Shown piece after piece: positions 46,525-55,086 of a stretch of 64,000 bases of DNA. Position 1 is the stretch's first letter; every line of letters begins with the position of its first letter. Source of the DNA: Halomonas sp. KG2 (GTDB lineage: Bacteria > Pseudomonadota > Gammaproteobacteria > Pseudomonadales > Halomonadaceae); the NCBI GenBank assembly GCA_030440445.1, contig CP098528.1:3596001-3660000 (forward strand), in the 5' to 3' direction. Below the pieces are notes generated by a model, which saw only the letters and a list, made by a program, of their open reading frames with translations, did no database searches and was not told the DNA's origin. The position numbers were made by a program, and so were the translations under genes.

Positions 46525-48443
46525 TGATCGAATCGGTGACCACCAGCGCCCAGGCCTTACGCGCCCGACGCACATGGAATATTGACCAATGGGGCAGTGG
46601 CTACTTTGATGTGGACGACCACGGGCAAGCCTTGGTTCGTCCGCTAGGTAGCGACGCAGAAGGCCCAGCATTGCCGCTTAGTGGGCTTGTGCGTCAGTTG
46701 CAGACTGCAGGTCTGCGGTTGCCGGTACTGGTAAGGTTTAGCGATATTCTGCACGACCGCGTAGAACAGCTGTGCGGTGCGTTTGATGTCGCGATGCAGG
46801 ACATCGACTATCAGGGCGGCTACACAGCCGTTTATCCGATCAAAGTGAATCAGCAGCGCCGCGTGGTGGAAGAGATCCTCGCCACCTCCGAGCGGGGCAA
46901 TGGTCGCGTAGGCTTAGAAGCAGGCAGTAAACCGGAGCTGCTGGCAGTGCTGGCGCTGTCTGATGGCGGCTCCTCGCTTATCGTCTGCAATGGTTATAAA
47001 GACCGCGAGTACGTTCGCCTAGCGCTGCTGGGTGAAAAGCTGGGGCATCGCGTTTATCTGGTTGTGGAAAAGCTCTCTGAGCTGGAGCTTATATTAGAAG
47101 AGGCGCGTGAGTTGGAAGTCACCCCGCGTATTGGTTTGCGGGCTCGGCTTGCTTCAGTGGGTAAAGGTAAATGGCAAAACACTGGTGGAGAGAAGTCGAA
47201 GTTTGGTCTGACTGCCAGCCAAATTCTTGACGTAGTCGCGACCTTACGCGCTCAAAATGCGTTAGAGAGCCTACAGTTAGTGCACTTTCATCTCGGCTCG
47301 CAAATTGCCAATATTCGCGACATTCAGCGCGGTCTGCGGGAATGCGCCCGTTTTTACCAAAACCTGGTGAGCCTAGGGGCACCGATTGATACCGTCGATG
47401 TGGGTGGCGGTCTAGGCATCGACTACGAAGGTACTCGCTCACGTAGCTACTGCTCAGCCAACTACTCCATGCAGGAGTATGCACGTAACGTCGTTAGCGC
47501 CTTTGCGCAGCTGTGTCAGGAGGCTGACCTTCCCCAGCCTCATCTGATCAGTGAGTCAGGCCGTGCGCTAACGGCTCATCATGCCGTGTTGATCACCAAC
47601 GTGATTGGCGAAGAGCGCGTTAATGATTCGCCTCCAGAGCGCTCTTCTCAGGAAGACCTCCAGGTGGAAGCCCTATGGCGGGTTTTTGAGCAGTTAGCCG
47701 AAAGCCAGGAGCCCCGTGTCTTGGTGGAAGCTTGGCATGACCTTCTGCAAGCGGTTAGTGAGCTGCAAGACCGCTTCGTAATGGGCTTAAGTGATATCAA
47801 TGCCCGTGCCGAAGGTGAACGGCTTTATATGGCAGCCTGTGCTCGCCTACGCGGCCAGCTCGATACCCGTAATCGCGCACACCGGGAAATCATGGACGAA
47901 CTGGCCGAAAAGCTAGCCGACAAGCTGTTCGTCAACTTCTCATTATTCCAGTCAGTGCCTGATGTCTGGGGGATCGAACAGATATTCCCTGTTCTGCCAT
48001 TGAGCGGGCTAGACCAGCCCCCCACTCGTCGCGCAGTCATTCAGGATATTACCTGCGATTCAGATGGCCGCATTGATAGCTACGTGGATGGCCAGGGCGT
48101 GGAAAGCACACTACCGCTGCCCGAGTGGGCAAGCGACGACGAGCGTTGGCTAGGCTTCTTCCTGGTAGGTGCCTATCAAGAAATTCTCGGCGACTTGCAC
48201 AATCTGTTCGGCGATACCGACTCAGTCGATGCCGCATTGGGTGACGATGGCGAGTGGGTGCTTTCTAACCTACAGGCAGGCGATACGGTGGCCGATGTTT
48301 TAGCCTACGTCAATTTTGATGCTCGAGTGCTTAAGCAAAAGCTCACCGAGCAATTGATCACTAGCGGCTTTTCGACCCAAGAGCAGGCAAAGTTTGCCGC
48401 TAGCCTGAGCGAAGGCCTGGATGGCTACACCTATTTAGAATAG
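46524..48443 (+). CDS. speA: Biosynthetic arginine decarboxylase
   Basis: 639 residues, fold-type III (alanine-racemase-like) PLP enzyme converting arginine to agmatine, the entry to putrescine. The PLP lysine is in YTAVYPIKVNQQRRVVEEIL. HFHLGSQIANI, VDVGGGLGIDYEGT and SESGRALTAHHAVLITNV follow in the right order. The ATG at 46524 overlaps the thrB stop (TGATG), with AGAGG 8 bases before. Its 3' end merges into a short tandem repeat and then a terminator. Confidence 0.95.
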   Translation: MIESVTTSAQALRARRTWNIDQWGSGYFDVDDHGQALVRPLGSDAEGPALPLSGLVRQLQTAGLRLPVLVRFSDILHDRVEQLCGAFDVAMQDIDYQGGYTAVYPIKVNQQRRVVEEILATSERGNGRVGLEAGSKPELLAVLALSDGGSSLIVCNGYKDREYVRLALLGEKLGHRVYLVVEKLSELELILEEARELEVTPRIGLRARLASVGKGKWQNTGGEKSKFGLTASQILDVVATLRAQNALESLQLVHFHLGSQIANIRDIQRGLRECARFYQNLVSLGAPIDTVDVGGGLGIDYEGTRSRSYCSANYSMQEYARNVVSAFAQLCQEADLPQPHLISESGRALTAHHAVLITNVIGEERVNDSPPERSSQEDLQVEALWRVFEQLAESQEPRVLVEAWHDLLQAVSELQDRFVMGLSDINARAEGERLYMAACARLRGQLDTRNRAHREIMDELAEKLADKLFVNFSLFQSVPDVWGIEQIFPVLPLSGLDQPPTRRAVIQDITCDSDGRIDSYVDGQGVESTLPLPEWASDDERWLGFFLVGAYQEILGDLHNLFGDTDSVDAALGDDGEWVLSNLQAGDTVADVLAYVNFDARVLKQKLTEQLITSGFSTQEQAKFAASLSEGLDGYTYLE

Positions 48444-48487
48444 AGCTTATAGAATAGTGCTTATAGAATAGCGCTTTTAGGATAGGC
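48434..48487 (+). repeat. 13-14-bp tandem repeat spanning the speA stop codon
   Basis: Four consecutive units: TTTAGAATAGAGC, TTATAGAATAGTGC, TTATAGAATAGCGC, TTTTAGGATAGGC. The first contains the last speA codons (Leu-Glu-stop), so the stop-codon neighbourhood has been copied downstream. Confidence 0.75.
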
Positions 48488-48492
48488 CAACG

Positions 48493-48523
48493 AAAAAGCC
48501 ACTGACATCGTCAGTGGCTTTTC
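48493..48523. terminator. Intrinsic terminator after speA
   Basis: AAAAAGCCACTGAC-ATC-GTCAGTGGCTTTT, 9-10-bp perfect stem with A and T flanks; usable from both convergent genes. Confidence 0.88.
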
Positions 48524-48575
48524 GCATAACGGCTAACGCTTACTTATTGTTGGTTTTGGCGTCATCGCCATCCAA

Positions 48576-49241
48576 CTACTCTACTACGCTAGTGGTGATT
48601 TCTAGCCCACCGGTCAACGTTAAACGCAGCGAAGCTCCACGGGGCAATTCGCCGACGCCCGCAGGTGTACCTGTCAAAATAACGTCGCCCGGCTCTAGCG
48701 TGAAGTGACGACTCATCTCCGCCACCAACGTCGGGATCGCGAAGATCATATCGGCGCCTTCTCCGTGTTGACGCTCTTCACCATCAATCTCAAGGGTGAA
48801 CACCAGCGCGTTCCAATTGGGGACGCGGCTTAGCGGCAAAAACGGCGATAGTGGGCAAGCACCATCAAATGCTTTTGCTATTTCCCACGGGTGCCCCTTC
48901 TCTTTCAACTGGGTTTGTACATCTCGCAGCGTTAAATCTATCGCCAGGCCAATGCCCACAATGGCACGCTCTGCTTCATCTTGGGTCGCGTGAGTCAGGG
49001 TCTCCCCCACCAAAAGCGCAAGTTCGACTTCGTAATGTATATCACCTCGTGAAAACGGCGGATCAAGAGGTTTAGTCAAGTCCACCACACTGGTGGCGGG
49101 CTTCATGAATAACAGAGGCTCACTGGGAACCGGATTATCCAGTTCTTTGGCATGGTCGGCATAGTTGCGGCCAACGCAGACGATTTTGCCCAACGTGTGG
49201 GGAAACTCCTGACCATCGGTAAACTGGGGAACAAAACGCAT
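48576..49241 (-). CDS. Fumarylacetoacetate hydrolase family protein
   Basis: About 221 residues, single FAH domain like YcgM/FAHD1-type acylpyruvases. Seen: KIVCVGRNYADHAKEL, EPLLFMKPATSVV, the metal-binding EVELALLVGE (Glu-x-Glu) and the C-terminal PGDVILTGTPAGVG. Such enzymes hydrolyse acylpyruvates or decarboxylate oxaloacetate. The start at 49241 has GGAGAGGA about 8 bases upstream. Exact substrate unknown; no aromatic-degradation genes are adjacent. Confidence 0.87.
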   Translation of the reverse strand: MRFVPQFTDGQEFPHTLGKIVCVGRNYADHAKELDNPVPSEPLLFMKPATSVVDLTKPLDPPFSRGDIHYEVELALLVGETLTHATQDEAERAIVGIGLAIDLTLRDVQTQLKEKGHPWEIAKAFDGACPLSPFLPLSRVPNWNALVFTLEIDGEERQHGEGADMIFAIPTLVAEMSRHFTLEPGDVILTGTPAGVGELPRGASLRLTLTGGLEITTSVVE

Positions 49242-49370
49242 GGCGGGTCCTCTCCTTCTCATTATGCGTGCCGCATTCGCAACGACAGGCGCAACAGTCT
49301 ACCTTAGCTATGCGTATGTACCACACCCTCTTCTACAGCATTTCATACATATCACTAGTGACACGTTAGA

Positions 49371-50354
49371 TTATGCGTCGGGCAGCCAGCGATCATCAGG
49401 CCCATGCGCCAAAAAGCGAGGACGCTGTTTGGGAGCAGCAAACGGTGCAACACAGCGATTATCCGGACGATTAAAGACAAAGAACACGTTGCTGCGGGGG
49501 TCAGGCGACAAATTGGCATTAGACGCATGCAACGTGTTGCAATCAAATAGTAGTAAGCCCCCTGCTTTACCTTTTGGCGCTTCAATACCATATTTTGCTA
49601 CTAACTGAGTCAGCGCTTCTTGGCTGGGCACACCAATCTCCTGTGCTTTAAGCGAGCTTTTGTGGTTATCCTTCGGTGTTTCCCCCAAACAGGGCACAAA
49701 TTCTAAATGGGAGCCTGGAATCAGCATAAGCGGGCCATTAAATTCATGGTTGTCGGTCAAGATCAGTGAAGCGCTAACAGCATGCATATTCGGCATGCCA
49801 TCTTCCGCGTGCCACGTCTCGAAATCCGAGTGCCAATTAAACCCTTTACCTGCAAAACCTGGCTTATAGTTAATCCGTGACTGATGCACGTATGGATTAG
49901 CGCCAATGATCTGCCGGGCTGCACCCGCTAAGCGTTCGTCACTGGCCAATTGACCTAATCGTTCAGAAAGCCTATGCACGGCAAACAGCGAACGAATATC
50001 ATGGCTTTCTGGTTCAGTAACGCTGAATTCTTGATCGCGATAAGCATTATTACTCATCAATAATTTCATTTCATGGCGAAGTGCTTCCAGCTCTTCACCT
50101 GAAATAAGGCTTGGAATAAACAAAAAACCTTTGCGTTCAAACTCATCAAGCTGCTCTGAGGATAGCGGCCCTGATAAATTCCGACCTTTAACCACCGCAT
50201 CGCGACGCGGCTGAGTTAGCGAAGCTGGAGCTGCTGCTAGGCGCGTTGGGTACTCATCTTTCACCGCGGTACGTCGCGCCGACGGCATATCCAACATTTC
50301 ATTATATTGCTTGTAGACAGTAATCGTTTTGAGAGAATTGTTGCTGACTGTCAT
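49371..50354 (-). CDS. ectD: Ectoine hydroxylase
   Basis: 327 residues, 2-oxoglutarate/Fe(II) dioxygenase of the phytanoyl-CoA hydroxylase family. The EctD signature is present: GFNWHSDFETWHAEDGMPNMHAVS supplies the iron ligands His-x-Asp, the distal His is in FDCNTLHASNANLSP, and the co-substrate Arg is in SPDPRSNVFFVFN. It converts ectoine to 5-hydroxyectoine, a compatible solute of halophiles. AAGGAG lies 8 bases before the ATG. The ectABC genes are not in this window, so it is unlinked, as in several halomonads. Confidence 0.9.
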   Translation of the reverse strand: MTVSNNSLKTITVYKQYNEMLDMPSARRTAVKDEYPTRLAAAPASLTQPRRDAVVKGRNLSGPLSSEQLDEFERKGFLFIPSLISGEELEALRHEMKLLMSNNAYRDQEFSVTEPESHDIRSLFAVHRLSERLGQLASDERLAGAARQIIGANPYVHQSRINYKPGFAGKGFNWHSDFETWHAEDGMPNMHAVSASLILTDNHEFNGPLMLIPGSHLEFVPCLGETPKDNHKSSLKAQEIGVPSQEALTQLVAKYGIEAPKGKAGGLLLFDCNTLHASNANLSPDPRSNVFFVFNRPDNRCVAPFAAPKQRPRFLAHGPDDRWLPDA

Positions 50355-50971
50355 CTAATCCACTCCTTGTATGATTAAATTTCAGACCGATAAAACATGT
50401 AGCGGCTTCCGCTTGCACATAACACAGCCAATAGGGTAGCTAAATACTTAGCTCTTGCAACCGCCACATCTTCATTTTATAACGTGTGTTATGAAATTTT
50501 TTTAATCGCTCTCAAACAAGACCTAGTAACGATTTTAAAAGACCATTACAGAAAAACATATCCATAAATATAATCGCTATAAAATCGGCATCTCTTATCA
50601 TCTTCTTAAAGTTCAAACAGCTGATATCACTTCTATTTTCACGAATAACTTTTCTGTTCAAACACCCTTACACAGGGTAAATGGCATAGTGAATTTGGTC
50701 GCCTCATTAGAAGTGCCAATAAAATAAATCATATTTTTGTCATCGTATTATCCTCACATCGCATGCCGCCTCTCATGGTCTCATTAAGCCAGTAGGTTAG
50801 GAAAAAGAGACAATCAAGCAAGGGCACATAAAACATGAGGCTTACTATTCATATAAAACATTAAAACAGGAATAGACTCAGGTTGTTAACAAAGTATCGG
50901 ACAGAGGCTAAGGTAGCAAAACATTATCAATCCGATTATTATTTTATGACGCAAACCTAGAGAAACGCTTT
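50355..50971. other. 617-base AT-rich gap without genes
   Basis: Between divergent ectD and the META-domain lipoprotein gene. Long A/T runs are clearly more common than in the surrounding coding DNA. I found no ORF with a ribosome site, no tRNA-like sequence and no strong hairpin. It presumably holds the two divergent promoters; an unannotated small RNA cannot be excluded. Confidence 0.6.
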
Positions 50972-51421
50972 ATGAAAAAATTATCCCTTATCGCATCCAC
51001 TCTTATTATCCTGCTAGCGAGCGGGTGCCAATCACATTCAGCGCCTCATCAAGCAGCCAAGCCTGACGAAACGCTAACCAATACCTACTGGAAACTGGTC
51101 ACGCTTGAAGGGCAACCCATCATCACCGCTGAGAACTTTCGCGAGCCTCATCTTGTGCTCCATGAAGAAAATACACGACTAGCTGGCTCAACTGGCTGCA
51201 ATACCTTGATTGGCAGTTACCGTGTTGATGGTCAGCAGATAGCATTTGAACAAGTTGGCACCACGATGATGGCCTGCCCCGACACACAAATGCGTAACGA
51301 GCAGACAATGCTAAGCGTACTTAACAATGTAGACACTTGGCAAGTAGACGGTGGTTCCCTGTCACTTAAAAACGCCAATGGCAAACCAGTGGCAGTATTT
51401 GAGGCCGTGCATCTTTATTAG
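50972..51421 (+). CDS. META domain lipoprotein, HslJ-like
   Basis: 149 residues. Signal MKKLSLIASTLIILLASGC with Cys at 19 (lipobox LASGC). The META domain follows: NTYWKLVTLEGQPI, LAGSTGCNTLIGSYRVDGQQIAFEQVGTTMMACPDTQMRNEQTMLSVL, with the G-C-N and TxMACP motifs. HslJ-type proteins are outer-membrane lipoproteins linked to heat-shock and novobiocin tolerance in E. coli. AGAGAAA lies upstream of the ATG. It converges on the LysR gene. Confidence 0.85.
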   Translation: MKKLSLIASTLIILLASGCQSHSAPHQAAKPDETLTNTYWKLVTLEGQPIITAENFREPHLVLHEENTRLAGSTGCNTLIGSYRVDGQQIAFEQVGTTMMACPDTQMRNEQTMLSVLNNVDTWQVDGGSLSLKNANGKPVAVFEAVHLY

Positions 51422-51445
51422 CCATCGGTTAGCAGGCAAGCTCAC

Positions 51446-52405
51446 TTAATGAAAAGCACCCTCTTGTTGTCGCTGCTGCTCTCTACGCGCAAGTATGTCG
51501 ACAAACGCACGCACTTTCGCAGGACGAAAACGTGCGAATGGGAAAACGACATGTATGCCGCCGGAGGGCAGACGCCACTGGGGCAAAATATGTATAAGGC
51601 GCCCGGCGGCTATGTCGCCTGCAATGACATAATCCGGCAATACCGAGATTCCCGCACCAGCGTACAACGCTTCGCGTACCGCGAGTGTCGCATCAAGAAA
51701 AATTGAGGCGCGCACGTGGATGGTTCTGCGCTCCCCCTTACTGAGTGAAAATTCCCACTGCAATGGATGGGGCAGCGCTTTATTAGCAATGAACGGGAAT
51801 TTCAATAACTCTTCCGGCTGAGAGAGCTGCGCCACCTCTTTTTCAAGGCTTGGCGATGCAACGAGCAATTGCTGAAAAGAGCCTATTTTCCTTGCTTGCA
51901 CGCTTGTCTCTGTTAGCCAACCAACACGGATAGCCAGTTCGATATCCTCAGCCATCAGATCGACTTTTTGATCCCGCAGCGTGGCATCGACCCGGCAATC
52001 GGGATATTGCTGGGTATATGCAGCAATCGCCGGCACCACAAAGGTGACACCGTAATCGAAAGGGGCCGTCAATCGTAATGTGCCTGTTGGCTCCTGGGCT
52101 ATTTCGCCTAACTCATCAAAAGCATCTTCAGCTTCACGGAGAATCAAGGCACAGCGTTGGTAAAACACTTTTCCAGCGGAGGTAACTTGTACCGATCGCG
52201 TCGTACGCGTGAGAAGAGAGGTTCTAAATTCTTGTTCAAGGCGCGCCACCTGCTGGCTAACCACCGCCTTGGTGATACCCAGACGCTCAGCGGCGGCCGT
52301 AAAAGACCCCGTTTCAACCACTGCCGCAAAGTAAGTTAAACGCCGCAAGTTATTAAATCCGCCTAGCTTACTTCCACTTCGACTGTATGCTTTTTCCATA
52401 CACAT
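51446..52405 (-). CDS. LysR-family regulator (AaeR/DsdC-like group)
   Basis: 319 residues. An HTH in NLRRLTYFAAVVETGSFTAAAERLGITKAVVSQQVARLEQE is followed by the effector domain (GTLRLTAPFDYGVTFVVPAIAAYTQQYPD...). The 'ITKAVVSQQVARLE' type with early DLELAIRVG (here DIELAIRVGWL) places it in the large CrgA-like LysR group. It is divergent, across 77 bases, from the DsbA-like and MBL-like genes and probably controls them. The N-terminal 15 residues before NLRRLTYF are of uncertain reality. Confidence 0.85.
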   Translation of the reverse strand: MCMEKAYSRSGSKLGGFNNLRRLTYFAAVVETGSFTAAAERLGITKAVVSQQVARLEQEFRTSLLTRTTRSVQVTSAGKVFYQRCALILREAEDAFDELGEIAQEPTGTLRLTAPFDYGVTFVVPAIAAYTQQYPDCRVDATLRDQKVDLMAEDIELAIRVGWLTETSVQARKIGSFQQLLVASPSLEKEVAQLSQPEELLKFPFIANKALPHPLQWEFSLSKGERRTIHVRASIFLDATLAVREALYAGAGISVLPDYVIAGDIAAGRLIHILPQWRLPSGGIHVVFPFARFRPAKVRAFVDILARREQQRQQEGAFH

Positions 52406-52482
52406 AATATGCTTCGTATGTATTTATCCGTCAATACAATCTCTTTAGCATGCGAGTCCATCATGTATAGAGAGACTCGACG

Positions 52483-53121
52483 ATGAATAACACTTTGTAT
52501 TACCTATTCGATCCTTTGTGTGGCTGGTGCTATGGCGCAACATCATCTGTTTCGGACGTGATCGCGGCAGACGATATAAACGTGGTTCTGTTACCCAGCG
52601 GCCTTTTCTCAGGCGGTGGCGGAAGGCAAATGGATCAGGAATTCGCGGCCTATGCCTGGAGTAACGATCAGCGGATTGAGCGCCTAACAGGGCAATTATT
52701 CACTCAACTATATCGCGCTCAGGTGTTAAGCGATCATCATCAACGGTTTGATAGTAGTGCCGCTACACTAGCGCTAACGGCAGTATCGCTTACCGCACCC
52801 GCCGATGAGTTCGAGGCCTTAAAATCAATCCAATACGCACGCTACGTACAGGGTCGTGACGTGACATCTCAAGTCACGTTGGTTGAAATTCTACAAAGAC
52901 TTGAGCTGACGCAAGCGGCCGAGCTAATGACAGGTGCCAGTGAAACACTTATCCATTCCAATCGTTCTCGAATTTCACAGGCTCAAGCGCTAATGCAGAA
53001 GCTTAACGTTCGAGGAGTGCCCACGTTCATCGCTCAGTCGAGTGAAAACCTAAAGGTTCTTTCCACGAATGAGTTGTATGCCAACCCCAGTGCGCTAGCC
53101 CAACAGATACGCGCCCTGTAA
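52483..53121 (+). CDS. DsbA family thiol-disulfide protein (cytoplasmic type)
   Basis: 212 residues, with no signal peptide. A thioredoxin-like fold with an all-helical insert: YLFDPLCGWCYGATSSV carries the redox pair Cys13-x-x-Cys16, and NVRGVPTFIAQS carries the cis-Pro of the fold. It belongs to the COG3531-type DsbA group, distinct from periplasmic DsbA. Lacking an export signal, it should act in the cytoplasm. It is divergent from the LysR gene and 53 bases upstream of the Tat-exported MBL-like protein. Confidence 0.82.
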   Translation: MNNTLYYLFDPLCGWCYGATSSVSDVIAADDINVVLLPSGLFSGGGGRQMDQEFAAYAWSNDQRIERLTGQLFTQLYRAQVLSDHHQRFDSSAATLALTAVSLTAPADEFEALKSIQYARYVQGRDVTSQVTLVEILQRLELTQAAELMTGASETLIHSNRSRISQAQALMQKLNVRGVPTFIAQSSENLKVLSTNELYANPSALAQQIRAL

Positions 53122-53174
53122 CGCGTCAACTTAATCAATTGGCTCTCTAAATGAAATTGCAGAAGGAAGAAAAA

Positions 53175-54089
53175 ATGGCTACTCGTCGTATGTTTTTAAA
53201 GTCGTTAACTGTCTTGGGATTATCCATGGCTATAAGTACTGGTAACCTAAGCGGCATAAAAAAGAGCCTCGCGTCTGATGACCAATTAAGTTGGCGGCAT
53301 TTTCCTGCGGGAGAAAATGGCTTTTTCCGGGCGCCCGTATTGGTGACGGGAGCAACAGAGGCAGTATTAATTGACAGTAGCTTTACCTTATCTGATGGTC
53401 GTGCAATTGCCGAGGCAATCCAACAGAGCGGTAAGCAGCTAACCACCGTCTATATTAGCCAAAGCGATCCTGATTACTATTTTGGCCTTGGCGCGATACA
53501 AGCAGCATTTCCCGATGCTCGAGTTATCGCTGCCCCCGCCACAATTGATGCCATCAAGGGAAATGTAGAGAAAAAAATCTCTACATGGTCACCCCAGCTC
53601 CAAGAAAACGGACCACAATCACTTGATGAAATCGTTATGCCCGAGACGTTTGATGGCCAAGCATTGCAAGTCGATGGTCAAGACATTCAGATTGTTAACG
53701 TAGAGGGTCTGCCCAATCGTCGCTACCTCTGGGCTCCCTCCCTGGATGCTGTTTTTGGTGGTGTGCTGGTATTCTCAGACCTGCATGTGTGGACAGCAGA
53801 CACCCCTACTGCTGAACAGCGAGCGGCTTGGGTACAAGCGCTTGATGAAATGGCAGCACGCTCTCCTAGGGTCGTTATACCCGGCCACATGCAACCTGAC
53901 GCAGCGATTGATGCTTCCGCGATTCAATATACACGTGAGTACCTATTAGCATTTGAAGAAGAGCTCGCCAAAGCGAATAACAGCGATGAACTCATTGAAG
54001 CAATGACCCGTCGCTACCCAAATGCAAAGCTAAGTGTTGCACTTCAGATTGGCGCTAAGGTAGCTATGGGGGAAATGGACTGGGGATAG
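53175..54089 (+). CDS. Tat-exported metallo-beta-lactamase-fold protein with degenerate metal sites
   Basis: 304 residues. The N-terminus MATRRMFLKSLTVLGLSMA contains the Tat consensus (T-R-R-x-F-L-K). The MBL fold is recognisable (AVLIDSSFTLSDGRAIAEAI; VVIPGHMQPD), but the metal motif HxHxDH is replaced by Q-S-D-P-D-Y in YISQSDPDYYFGLGAIQ, and the downstream His and Asp ligands also look absent. The start is chosen for AAGGAAG 5 bases upstream. Probably co-transcribed with the DsbA-like gene. It may bind a substrate without zinc hydrolysis; function unknown. Confidence 0.75.
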   Translation: MATRRMFLKSLTVLGLSMAISTGNLSGIKKSLASDDQLSWRHFPAGENGFFRAPVLVTGATEAVLIDSSFTLSDGRAIAEAIQQSGKQLTTVYISQSDPDYYFGLGAIQAAFPDARVIAAPATIDAIKGNVEKKISTWSPQLQENGPQSLDEIVMPETFDGQALQVDGQDIQIVNVEGLPNRRYLWAPSLDAVFGGVLVFSDLHVWTADTPTAEQRAAWVQALDEMAARSPRVVIPGHMQPDAAIDASAIQYTREYLLAFEEELAKANNSDELIEAMTRRYPNAKLSVALQIGAKVAMGEMDWG

Positions 54090-54212
54090 TCGGTTTTCTC
54101 TATAGTATAGAGGTGGACGATGACCATCTTTCTGCAATGGCAGCTTGGTCACCCAACTTGCAAGGTTCAGCTGTGAAAGCGCCCACGCTGTAGACACTTT
54201 ATAAACACATAC

Positions 54213-54239
54213 GAAAAAGCCGCCCTTTCGGACGGCTTG
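54213..54239 (-). terminator. Terminator of the tRNA operon
   Basis: On the minus strand, stem AAGCCGTCC / GGGCGGCTT with one mismatch, then TTTT. It lies 40 bases beyond the tRNA-Thr 3' end. Confidence 0.8.
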
Positions 54240-54277
54240 ATCTAATTCTCTAACGCTCTGATTTTAACCACTTTAAG

Positions 54278-54353
<76 letters not shown>

Positions 54354-54425
54354 GCTTCGCGCTTTCTTGAGAATATGATTGCTTCACTGTTAAGCTTTGC
54401 AATCAACAAGAAATCTTGTTGGCAA

Positions 54426-54500
54426 TGGCTGGGGTACCAGGATTCGAACCTGGGGATGCCGATACCAAAAACCGGTGCCTTACCACTTGGCGATACCCCA
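54426..54500 (-). tRNA. tRNA-Gln (anticodon UUG)
   Basis: 75 bases including encoded CCA. Acceptor TGGGGTA / TACCCCA, typical of tRNA-Gln; anticodon loop TTTTGGT on stem CCGGT / ATCGG (one G.U); T-arm GGTTCGAATCC. Middle gene of the cluster. Confidence 0.95.
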
Positions 54501-54505
54501 ACGTT

Positions 54506-54581
54506 TGGTGGCCAGAGACGGAATCGAACCGCCGACACGGGGATTTTCAATCCCCTGCTCTACCAACTGAGCTATCTGGCC
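54506..54581 (-). tRNA. tRNA-Phe (anticodon GAA)
   Basis: 76 bases including encoded CCA. Acceptor GGCCAGA / TCTGGCC, anticodon stem GGGGA / TCCCC around loop TTGAAAA, T-arm GGTTCGATTCC. First gene of the cluster, directly downstream of its promoter and separated from tRNA-Gln by 5 bases. Confidence 0.95.
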
Positions 54582-54597
54582 GCTGCCAACGGTGCGT

Positions 54598-54626
54598 ATT
54601 AAACTAAAAACTCAGCTTTTCGTCAA
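54598..54626 (-). promoter_or_regulatory. Promoter of the tRNA-Phe/Gln/Thr operon
   Basis: On the minus strand TTGACG (54626-54621), 17-base spacer, TTTAAT (54603-54598), followed by a GC-containing discriminator (ACGCACCG), as expected for stringently controlled stable-RNA promoters. The predicted start lies about 10 bases before tRNA-Phe. Confidence 0.75.
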
Positions 54627-54692
54627 CACTTTCGTGAAACTTTCTTTCTAGTCACGTGCTTAGGGCACTTCTTTTCAGGGCTCAAAACGCGC

Positions 54693-54715
54693 AAAAGCCA
54701 CGCCATCCGTGGGCT
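54693..54715 (-). terminator. Probable terminator after yggX
   Basis: On the minus strand AGCCCACG-GATGG-CGTGGCT (one-base bulge) followed by TTT. A weak but well-placed stop for the mutY-yggX transcript. Confidence 0.5.
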
Positions 54716-54755
54716 GCACCGAGTTTCACTCCTTACAGCCTTGCTTCCTAAACGC

Positions 54756-55031
54756 TTAAGCCTGGGTAGGCGGCACGTAACCTTCCGCTTGATCCGTAGC
54801 TTCGTTATTTAGAAAACGCTGCATTTGATCCATCAAATAGGCGCGTGCCTCGGGCTCTAACATGTTGAGGTGCTTTTCATTAATCAAGCGCGTTTGCAAC
54901 GACTGCCACTCTTCCCAGGCCTGCTTAGACACGGTGGCTTGAATCTCTTGCCCCTGCTTACCTGGCAGTGGTGGAAATGGCAGAGCGGGCAGCTCTTGTT
55001 GGTACTTGCGGCAGAAAACGGTGGTGCTCAT
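54756..55031 (-). CDS. yggX: Fe(2+)-trafficking / oxidative damage protection protein
   Basis: 91 residues, complete YggX. It begins STTVFCRKYQQELPALPFPPLPGKQGQEI, with the conserved single Cys needed for function, then WEEWQSLQTRLINEKHLNML and FLNNEATDQAEGYVPP. YggX protects iron-sulfur enzymes, MutY among them, from oxidation in enteric bacteria. It follows mutY by 55 bases on the same strand, the classic arrangement. AAGGAG lies 6 bases before the ATG. Confidence 0.96.
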   Translation of the reverse strand: MSTTVFCRKYQQELPALPFPPLPGKQGQEIQATVSKQAWEEWQSLQTRLINEKHLNMLEPEARAYLMDQMQRFLNNEATDQAEGYVPPTQA

Positions 55032-55086
55032 GGTGTACTCCTTTTTGAATAACGCTGCGAATATAAAAGTAATAGCGCGTGTGAGG

